The notes under the pieces were generated by a model. That model was not told where the DNA came from and did no database searches. It was given only the letters and a program-made list of their open reading frames with translations. The position numbers and the translations under genes are program-made. A DNA stretch of 42,062 nucleotides from Saccoglossus kowalevskii. Lineage: Eukaryota > Hemichordata > Enteropneusta > Harrimaniidae. Of the stretch, positions 33,300 through 42,062 are shown in pieces (the first letter of the stretch is position 1; each line of letters begins with the position of its first letter). Location: assembly GCF_000003605.2 (NCBI RefSeq), contig NW_003156735.1, forward strand, positions 781,365 to 823,426, read 5' to 3'.

Positions 33300-36200
33300 T
33301 TCCAAAATTATCTATTGGGTCTATTGGATACAAGTTGAAACTTTTCATTGAAACCACGATCCCGAGTAAATGCAAAGCGTATTCCCCACGTTGCATGGAA
33401 AATCGAATACGATGACCTATACTTTTGTCATTAAAAACGGGGGATGCCACCACTTGTGCTTACGGCAGATGTCTACACACATGAGCTTTTGCAATTTTAG
33501 CGTTTGTGGTTATCGTCGCTTAAGAGTCAATTCCTGTAACGACCTCTCCGTTTTATTTGTCATCGCGTGAATAGTCCGCTGTGTAATTTTAATATGTTTT
33601 TTGCTAACAAAATATTATACATGGCATATTGCTTATCAGTTATACAAGCAAAAGCAAAATATTACAACAAAGTATCCATATCCAGAGACTAAAAGGCGCC
33701 ACAATTTCACGGACTCTGATAGATTTTATTATCATTTAACACATGCGGCAAAAAAGGCATTTTTTCGGCTAGCTGTTTAGACTATGCTGAATTTGAATTT
33801 TTGCTGTTTTCAGTAGCTCTTGAACTGGCGTCCCACAGGCAGCATGCACATAGCCCCATACAAATGCATGGTGCAGTAGTGCTAATCTTAGCAAAGTAGA
33901 ACGTTCTGTGACGTAGCCCCGCCCGTGAATAGAAAATTTGGTAGTTAGATATATTTAAATGGATTGTTTAAATATGTAATGTAAATCCGATTATTAGCAA
34001 AAAAAAAACACGAGTAAGTCATATGGCCGGTGTACCTGTTCAATTATAAATATGACATTCACCGTACAGCATTTGCTAGCAATGGTAGTGAAGTAAATCA
34101 TTGGGATTTAAATTCTTGAACTTTCTGATAACTATATATTAGAACGGATCCAGGGACCATCAAGAAGCAGTCAATACTCTAGGGTGGTGAAAAATGTGGC
34201 ACAAAAAAGATTTGTGCATGTTTTGATTTGCTTTTGCACGCTTACACATCTGCTCCGCAACACACGGTGTCTGTGTGCTGTAATTTTATAATCTATCATA
34301 TATATATATATACATGGAGTACATATATGGTTCATAAGGCCTATGTCAATTGTGATTGCAATTGCGAACATACCCACGATTCCCAGAAACCTTTAGTAGT
34401 CACGGAGCCACAACAGAACGATCAATGGTCAGAACGCCACAAGTTTCAACTACAGAGGTAAAATAGTAGATATTATGTATTCCCTCTAAAATAGCATATC
34501 ATATTGATAACATTTTATTCGACTTCGTTTTTTGTGTACGATCAACATTATATCTTTAAAATAACTAGACACCCATAGAAAGAGAATGTTCAGTTTGTGC
34601 CGGATTTGGTGATCGAGGGTAATTGATAAGCAGTGTATACTCATATTCTAAGATCACAGTTACAGTACAATATATTGATATTCTGCACCTGCGCCGTATA
34701 ATCTCTCACGTTCGTAAATCAATTGAAATAGCAGAAAATATCCGTATAGCGCTAGTTTGTATCATACAAACACTTGTCAAACAGTGAATTTGAAATACAA
34801 ATAGCGAGTACAAACACATCAAATATGCGAAATCAAGTATTTCACAATACCTCTCAATCTTTGAATAAAAAATATTTGCCTACTACATGGAAAACCCATT
34901 GTTTATTCCCGTCGGGATTGGTTTGCGCTGTTGCAAACCCACATATACATGTTTTGCACTCGTTTGTGGCGTAGTTTTCGTTGGTGCAAAAGGTGGCCGA
35001 AATAGAAGTGATCTCAACATATCAGGACCGCTATTAGCACTACAGTGACTTACGAGAGAACTTGCAAGTGTAACTATTTAGTGATTTATGCTACAGAATA
35101 CGAAAGTGTTCAAATTATCCTGACTGAATTCGAAATACATGAAATACAATTGATGAAGAGGAATTTAATTGCAACACTGAAAACTCGAATTCTAGAAAAC
35201 TGTAATATCAGTATGGTGTATTAATAAAGAGTAACTTGGATTTACAATTTCTATGATGGGACATTTCAAAATACTGTAAAGGAGTACACATATACATTAT
35301 GACTAATTTGGACACTATTTAGGCCACTGCTATCAGAATTAATATGACGTTATTACGACAATACAGAATTAGCGAACGTCTTTGTGTAGAGTTCGGTCGA
35401 ACCCTAGTGGCAGCCATGTTTGTTTTATTGGAGGACGCTTACGCGCGTAATCATTCCATATTTGGAATTCGCATTTCCTTATATGTTAGGGTGAAAATAC
35501 CCCGTAAAATACCTCAAAATTACGGCACGCTGTAACTTATGGCGTTACGGTGACAGATGTATAATAATAAATATTATGTTAGATATATATAGGTGTATGT
35601 GTTTTGCAATTGCATTAAGGAATGCCGAATGGCGGACATTTAAGTTCACAAATACATCATATTGAAACATTTTTGGTGGTTTATCAGACTTGGTTCAAAC
35701 ATTTATCATCATGGAGCATTGTGATGCAATGACGATGCAAATAATACTCACCAAAGCGAACCATGGATGCCGTCATAATCGAGTGATGAGATATACAGAC
35801 AATTTCCATTGGGTAACCCATCATATGGCTTAGATCTTATCTTATCTTATGAACATTTTTCACAATGTGCATATAAAATACCAATGGTCAAAGAGTGTGA
35901 TCAGATTTGGCGATTCGGCTTAGCATACACTTATTTGCTCTATACGGCTACGCTTTCAAAACATACAAAAAACACCGTTTAAATGTATTTACAAGATGCT
36001 GACTACAATTATGGCGTTAACAGTCATAATAATATTCTTAAAATCTGCGATTACTTATACGGAACCCTTAAATTAAAATGAGATCGTCCCCAATTGCGAA
36101 ACGATATCATTTTGGGTCTACCATCATTCTAATGTCTTCTTACTACTCATCTGATGCAAGGGTTTTATCAAACATAATGACATTGTCGTTGTCCTCATCT

Positions 36201-37630
36201 TTCGTGACTTTATTATAATACCCCTTATAATAACTTCCACTATTGCCCAAGCTAGATAAACAATGTGAAAAAAAACAGTGAATCATACAATAACCTCACA
36301 TTAATGAATAAGTAGAAAACATCAATCTTTACAGATGTTATATATATTAGTATTAATTATTTAGTGGGTCACGTGATACCGATTTATTATTATAAAAACA
36401 AGCAACTTAATGTATCACCTTAATGTGTGACGACTCTCCTTTTTCGGTAATTTTGATCATGTTGTGCAACACGTTTGTATCATCCAATCTTCAACATAAT
36501 ATACAGTAAATGCATTGATTGTTCGCCAGTTCGTAATTTCGCTACTTTCGCTGATAGGTGAAGACAGCTCATTTAAATCTACGTGAACATGCAAAATAAC
36601 ACTAGAATTCATTATTTTCTTTCAATTTCGTAAACGCCGAACCCAACAAAATTGCTCAAAGCATCAAAAGAATAAAATTAAATGCCAATGAGAATACATG
36701 TTTCTAAAGTATGAGACATTGACGAATTGTTTCACGTGTTTTTGTTCCCATCACATCAAATATGTGATTCAGATTGAAGTCAAATTAGACGGTATTTATA
36801 TTTATAAAAAACGGTTCTTATTCATGCTCCTAACATAGTTGGTCATCATATATATATAAATGTCAGTATCAGAGGGAATATGTAGAGGTAAAAGTATTAT
36901 CGATATCTCCAGTAGACATTCTAATTTACGAAGGCAAATATGTGAATAGCACAGGTGATTGTATACTACTCATTTGTAATCTATGTCGTATCTAATAATA
37001 AATATAATATAATAAGGTAAATATAATCTCCATCATTTCACAAATATAACGAAACAACAATTATTTTGGTAAAACATGCATATATAAATGTATTAATTTA
37101 ATTACTTTATGCATTTATGCTTTAAATATTTTACGTTGCTTCTATTTCCTGTTTTTAATTACATGTTCTTGCTTTATATCACTTTCCGAAGACGGATTCG
37201 TGTCTATAAATGTATTATTATTAATACATCTAAAGTTCTTCATTGTGCGAGGTGAGTGAATGCTTAGTGCGGATGTGAATGTATTGCACATGTGTACATT
37301 TGGCACCTGTGAGGGAGCCTCGATACTACCTACTCATTATAACGTTTTGTATTACATGAAATCTAGATTATAATTAAATACGCTTAAGGGTTCGTCAGTT
37401 TTCATCACCAACCTTGCAGTTTTCATTGCGAGTATTTTTATATTCAAGTTATTATTACAACCTTGAGCTGGTAATTAAATATATTAATTATATTATTTTG
37501 CTGTGAGATGGTTTCCTTAATGGCTTTGCGGTATTATGTAGGAAGAATGTGTAACGAAGACAACACATATGTTTATATGAACGACGCTTGTTTCAGACAC
37601 TTACAAATACTCCTACTAAGTGTAAAATTA
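33300..37630. other. Non-coding region
   Basis: I see no supported gene. Open frames are short and without motifs. A short AT-dinucleotide run lies near 34300 and a CTTATCTTATCTTAT run near 35835. Confidence 0.45.
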
Positions 37631-38162
37631 CAAGGGGGGACTAAATCAATAGTTTGAAATACCTTTACTAACAAATTCACTTTATAAAATGAACTTATTG
37701 ATAAAAGAAACATTAACTAATTTTGTTTTTATTACACTAAACATGTGTTTATGTATAAGGTATAACAAATACATATGTGAGAAATTCCTTAATAATTTAA
37801 TAAGGAATGTCGATTTTATTTTTATTTTCCTCAAACAATTAATTATCGAGTAACAATTAGCGTCTTATTTTGGTGAAATTAAAAAGTAGATTTTAATTAT
37901 TTTTTATGGTAGTATCAGTGACTACACAGACAAGTCTGTTATTAAAAAAGTCACGCTTTAGTAGTGGGCAACCACACCGTGTCACTTGTTCTCATTATGT
38001 CCAACCTGTTGGGCAATGATGTGATGTAAATTAAATATTATTCTGTCAATCTCTAAACGAAATTTTAATTGTCGGGTCGGTCTGTAATATATATTATAGT
38101 TGTTCACTCTGAACTGTGAAGATAGACATCAATAGACAATACTACAAGTATCGAGGAGCAAC
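37631..38162. repeat. ~525-bp tandem duplication, copy 1
   Basis: Nearly the whole segment recurs in the same orientation at 38690-39214, from CAAGGGGGGA to TACAAGTATCGAG. Differences are scattered substitutions and small indels (for example TTAATAAGGAATG against TTAATG). No coding frame is conserved and no terminal inverted repeats are seen. Confidence 0.88.
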
Positions 38163-38689
38163 ATCACGCTTCAATGAAACTACTTCTATACAGTCGACTA
38201 GTTACCAGCACATTTTTTTCATACAGTCATGCTGTGGAGATCATATCCAATTACTTTTGAGATATACTGCTGACTGTATTATGTTAAAATAAGATATTCA
38301 TCATCACATTATATACATATATATTGTTGTTTGTATGAAATCTTGTTTGTATAGTCGGCAACTAAGTTTGGAACAAGATTGTCTAAACATTTATATTTTC
38401 TTCATAAACTGTTATTTCATGTTTCAATTAAACATCAAATAATGTCTATGCCTAAAGTGTTTTTGTAAATTTTTCTGTGCCTCACAATATCAACATTGAA
38501 TGTCGCAGGTGTCTACTCTGGCTTTTACGCACAATTTGTTGTTAACAAATATAGTAAGTTTAACTGACAGCGTCATCAGTTGGGATTTGTGAGAACGCGC
38601 GGGCCATAAAACTATCATTACACACATATACTATAATGCAAAGCGCAGATTGCGTTATAAAGTTACACCTCTTGAAAGACCATTGATCA

Positions 38690-39214
38690 CAAGGGGGGAT
38701 AAATCCATAGTTTGACATACCTTTACTAACAAATTACTTTATTGATAAAAAAAACGAAGAAACATTAACTAATTTTCTTTTTATTACACTAAACATGTGT
38801 TTATGTACAACGTATAACAAGTACATATGTGAGAAATTCGTTAATAATTTAATGTCGATTTTATTTTTATTTGTCTCAAACAATCAATTATCGAGTAACA
38901 ATTAGCGTCTTATTTTGGTGAAATTAAAAAGTAGAATAATTATTTTAATTATTTTTTATGGTAGTATCAGTGACTACACAGACAAGTCTGTTATTAAAAA
39001 AGTCATGCTTAAGTAGTGGGTAACCACACCGTGTCACTTGTTCTCAGTAAGTTCGCCCTTTTGGGCAATGATGTGATGTAAATTAAATATTATTCTGTCA
39101 ATCTCTAAACGAAATTTTAATTGTCGAGTCGGTCTTTAATATATATTATAGTTGTTCACTCTGAACTGTGAAGATAGACATTAATAGACAATACTACAAG
39201 TATCGAGTAGCAAC
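38690..39214. repeat. ~525-bp tandem duplication, copy 2
   Basis: Second copy, separated from the first by about 530 bp of unrelated sequence. It ends about 445 bp from the 3' end of the GPCR gene. Confidence 0.88.
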
Positions 39215-39659
39215 TAGTCTCATGACGGTTTCATAATGAGATTATTACATAGTATTCACAGGTATGAGTGTTATAATTATAGTTACCTGTCTGATAAACA
39301 TAAGCTGTACGTATATAACATAAACTACTAATAAGAGATACTATGACGTATGTACATACAAACATACTTGAACGTTACTTCAAATCGACCAGAGATATAA
39401 TTATATAATTTTAAGTCACGACTCGATGGTTGGGAAATGTATTTTACCTATAACTACGTTTTTTTGTCATAATTCGCACTATATGTGGGGAAAACCACTA
39501 CAGCTAGAAACTGGGAACTTTTTACAACATAAGTATGGGAATTCGTGTACTGCAGTCACGTGTATTCGTTTTCAAATGCCTTCCTATGTAATGTAGTTTG
39601 TTTCATATCTCGGTGTATATACAGATGTAATAGAGCAATATAATGGCCGACTACGTGGA

Positions 39660-40751
39660 TTACTCTATATTACTTAGTCTATTGTCATTGCAGCGAAACA
39701 CTGTTTTCACCCCATCTCGGAACTGCTTGTATTTAATTGCGTATATAAAGGGATTCACGCACATGTTAAGGAACACCATGACAACCATCGCCCAATAATA
39801 AAATGCATCGTAATCAAGGGGCCCACCAAGGTTGTAAACAAAAAATGATATGGACATTGGTGACCAACATATTATAAACGTAACATGCACGATTATCATT
39901 GCCTTTGTCACATTCTTCGGAGCCCTTCCCATCGAATCTTCTTTAGATGTGTTGTTTAAGACTGCAGCTTGAATGGTTGATTGATCTCTAATTTGATTTT
40001 GCAGTTGGAGTGTAGGCTGGTTTGGTAGTGCCGGGCAATGTCCACTGACAGCAGCTGGTTGAATTTTAATATGCTTTGTTCGACGTCTCAACTTTCTAAT
40101 TATGTTACCATATGAGAACGCCATGATTGTGAGTGGGAGAATATACTCCGTGGTGAAGACAATACACCCGACCAGTATCTGCATGTTGCTGTTAGGCCAT
40201 TCTTTTACACTACATACGCCGCCCTCGTTGAAATTCATCGTTGGCCAGTACGATTCACGTATAAAACCAATAAACCAGGTGATGATAGTAATGATTTTCA
40301 CTTTCGTCAAGGTCACCTTATTTCGATGCAGTACGGGATGACAAATAGCCAGATACCTTTCAAGCGATAAGAACGACAAGTTGAAGGTGGATGAAATGAA
40401 CAAACCCCAGAGTATGTACTCTGAGCTCCACACTTTACAGAACAGTTCGCCAGAGGTACTGTTCGGCGTCACTTCGTATACGGGACCGAATTTCAACGTG
40501 ACAAATATGACGGAACTGCTTAAGTCTATCAAGGACTGGTTGAAGATAAAGACGTTTGTATACGTCTTCTGCATGTTTTTGATTTTTATGAACACCACGC
40601 AAACGAGCAGGTTTCCAATGATACCCAGGCAGCCGAATGTAGCATAGATTATCTTCAGCACTATCTGCCCGATTCTGACTTCTTCCAAGGAATCGTTTGA
40701 TGGCAGAAACGGCGGTACTGTCGAAGCTGTTTCATTCACTGTATTATTCAT
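39660..40751 (-). CDS. Class A (rhodopsin-like) G protein-coupled receptor, intronless, orphan
   Basis: Plasma-membrane receptor of 363 residues that would couple an unknown ligand to heterotrimeric G proteins. Start taken at ATG 40751 (MNNTVNETAS); an open frame extends five codons further to a TTG, which is not a likely start. Seven membrane segments lie at about 29-55, 67-89, 102-134, 148-167, 191-217, 281-305 and 315-339. Class A hallmarks: GN in TM1 (46-47), the conserved Asp of TM2 (SLIDL, 76), Cys105 paired with Cys180, ERY at 131-133 in place of DRY, Trp159, Pro206, CWSP at 295-298 and NPFIY at 333-337. N-terminal sequons at Asn2, Asn6 and Asn19, plus Asn97. Basic KLRRR follows TM5, and a long Gln-rich third intracellular loop runs to TM6. 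No internal stop or frameshift. The ligand class cannot be read from the sequence; a peptide- or amine-like receptor is possible. Confidence 0.93.
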   Translation of the reverse strand: MNNTVNETASTVPPFLPSNDSLEEVRIGQIVLKIIYATFGCLGIIGNLLVCVVFIKIKNMQKTYTNVFIFNQSLIDLSSSVIFVTLKFGPVYEVTPNSTSGELFCKVWSSEYILWGLFISSTFNLSFLSLERYLAICHPVLHRNKVTLTKVKIITIITWFIGFIRESYWPTMNFNEGGVCSVKEWPNSNMQILVGCIVFTTEYILPLTIMAFSYGNIIRKLRRRTKHIKIQPAAVSGHCPALPNQPTLQLQNQIRDQSTIQAAVLNNTSKEDSMGRAPKNVTKAMIIVHVTFIICWSPMSISFFVYNLGGPLDYDAFYYWAMVVMVFLNMCVNPFIYAIKYKQFRDGVKTVFRCNDNRLSNIE

Positions 40752-40822
40752 TATGAGATGAACCAATTTGTCTTAGCGACGTGTTTCCTGTTTTCGTTAC
40801 TTATTCCGTACAGTACATCACA

Positions 40823-41041
40823 TCATATGTCGATCTCAATGTCATATTTTTGTGCGAGATAGTTATTTAGTACCTGCTTGAAGCGACGGAAATCTGATTT
40901 ATCAATCCATTGCACGTGTTGACAAGTTTGGTAGTTTTCCTCACTGGCTAGATAACTTCCATCTACCGGAGGAGAAACCTGTCTGATATCATCATTCCAG
41001 AATCGAAGTGAGAAATTGCACAGCTCCAGAGTGCGATGCAT
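40823..41041 (-). CDS. 72-codon ORF just upstream of the GPCR
   Basis: ATG at 41041 to a stop at 40823, with a coding-like, motif-free sequence (MHRTLELCNFSLRFWND, QWIDKSDFRRFKQVLNNYL, ending KYDIEIDI). It ends 71 nt before the GPCR start, on the same strand in another frame. GATGTAG directly before AATG could be a splice acceptor, making this a terminal exon of an upstream gene. Alternatively it is an upstream ORF in the GPCR leader, since a TATA/CArG-like site lies 44 nt before its ATG. Family not recognised. Confidence 0.35.
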   Translation of the reverse strand: MHRTLELCNFSLRFWNDDIRQVSPPVDGSYLASEENYQTCQHVQWIDKSDFRRFKQVLNNYLAQKYDIEIDI

Positions 41042-41084
41042 TCTACATCAGATTGACAGATCAAAATAAAGGTGGGCTATGTTA

Positions 41085-41094
41085 CCTTATATGG
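41085..41094 (-). promoter_or_regulatory. CArG/TATA-like site upstream of the GPCR
   Basis: CCATATAAGG on the minus strand fits both the SRF-site consensus CC(A/T)6GG and a TATA box. It sits 44 nt before the 72-codon ORF and about 335 nt before the GPCR start codon. Function inferred only. Confidence 0.35.
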
Positions 41095-42062
41095 TATCAC
41101 TAGAATATAAAATAAAAGATGAAAGAACCAATCACATTACATTTTGTACATTGTATATTATATAGCTATGTTTAAATTTGCGTATGTGTGGTACAAAAAT
41201 ATATGTTCTATCACGGTCTAGTTGTTACGATAGTTATTATCATAGCATAGCTATTAGGCTCTCACTCAACATAGCATTACAATGACACTAATTGTTTAAC
41301 GTTGTCGTTATCGTATTAAGGCTGCACTCAACATTAACGTCGATTAATGACTTTCTACATATTATGTACACATATGCTCAGTATGCTTACACATTCATCC
41401 CGTAAAAAATCTATGCTATTCCAGATTATTATGTCATTGCTTCTCGACGCAACAGAAATTGTACTATTTTGCTCTGTTGTCGGCGCCCTATTTCTAAATA
41501 CTTGAATTACATGTCATAATTATTTGTTTTCAATTGGCGTCGGAAAACAGTTAAACGAATCATTTTCACTTGCTCCACTATCTAGATCAGTACATCTCAC
41601 AGACATTGATTATCATGCAGGAAAGTAAGTTGCTAGCGTAGTGGAACACTAAAGTTGCTTTAATCGGCATACAGGCAACGACCACGTGTAATGTATTGAC
41701 TAGTTACGCTTTTATGAGTATACTCGCTGTTCTCGCAATATAATTATATATTATACAAACTAAGTGATTAAGCATATGAATAAGATACGTGAAAAACTCT
41801 TATTTGAATTTTCATATCAAATTGGTGCCAAAACAAATCTTGTATTGTATGTGGTGGTGGTATTGTTTGTAACTGGTGAATTGTGGTTTGACAACCCGAT
41901 GATTTATGTGCCATTGCAATCCAATATAAACCGAACATGAAGTGTTATGTGAAATAAATGCAAACACGTATGTTTAACCACGCATTGCGTTTGTATCGTA
42001 ACATCCAAACATAACTGAATATGAAAGGCTGGAAATTAATACTGGTGCATCTGTGTCTATTT
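41095..42062. other. Right flank, no gene seen
   Basis: A+T-rich sequence with only short open frames. I see nothing supportable in it. Confidence 0.5.

Noticed and set aside
39660-40766. GPCR start at 40766
   Set aside because: The codon there is TTG, not ATG. The first ATG is at 40751 and gives a complete receptor.
1-42062. tRNA, rRNA, CRISPR array or bacterial operon features
   Set aside because: I saw no tRNA T-loop/anticodon pattern, no rRNA-like sequence and no regularly spaced repeats. The spliced genes and A+T-rich introns are eukaryotic.

Overview
This looks like nuclear DNA from an invertebrate animal. It is A+T-rich and sparse in genes. The recognisable genes have small exons, GT-AG introns of about 0.3 to 2 kb, TATA-type promoters and AATAAA signals. 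One gene is an intronless class A GPCR. Nothing suggests a bacterial, organellar or viral origin. I cannot name the species. Stand-alone secreted WxxW-domain proteins would suit a mucus-producing marine invertebrate (hemichordate, amphioxus, mollusc or similar), but that is inference.

The left two thirds (about 2.8 to 28 kb) holds the main system: four tandem paralogous genes, all on the minus strand, each encoding a small secreted protein that is essentially one WxxW domain (the mucin-2/5AC and CILP family). I call them W1 (2797-4344), W2 (10440-12914), W3 (20065-21053) and W4 (25847-27944, 5' end lost in an assembly gap). They share one architecture: a non-coding first exon behind a TATA box, a 45-nt signal-peptide exon, a 34-40-nt linker exon, and a 270-276-nt symmetric phase 1-1 WxxW exon. 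W2 and W4 also have a 20-nt terminal exon. W1/W3 (type A) and W2/W4 (type B) alternate, so the array probably arose by duplication of a two-gene unit. W1 carries GG in place of GT at its second coding splice donor and may be damaged.

Between these genes lie long introns, recurring non-coding blocks, and several weaker coding signals: a Met-less open exon (9544-9822), a possible secreted-peptide precursor ending in GKRR (15747-16460), and a probable pseudogene of a membrane protein with a Cys-rich ectodomain (18512-19337).

The right third (28.6-39.2 kb) is mostly non-coding, with direct repeats at 32.2/33.0 kb and a large tandem duplication of about 525 bp at 37.6/38.7 kb. A 363-codon intronless rhodopsin-type GPCR lies at 39660-40751 (minus). 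Just upstream of it on the same strand are a 72-codon ORF and a CArG/TATA-like site.

How the parts relate: the four W genes probably deliver closely related small disulfide-rich proteins to the same secretion, because promoter, leader and domain are all shared. The GPCR appears unrelated to them.
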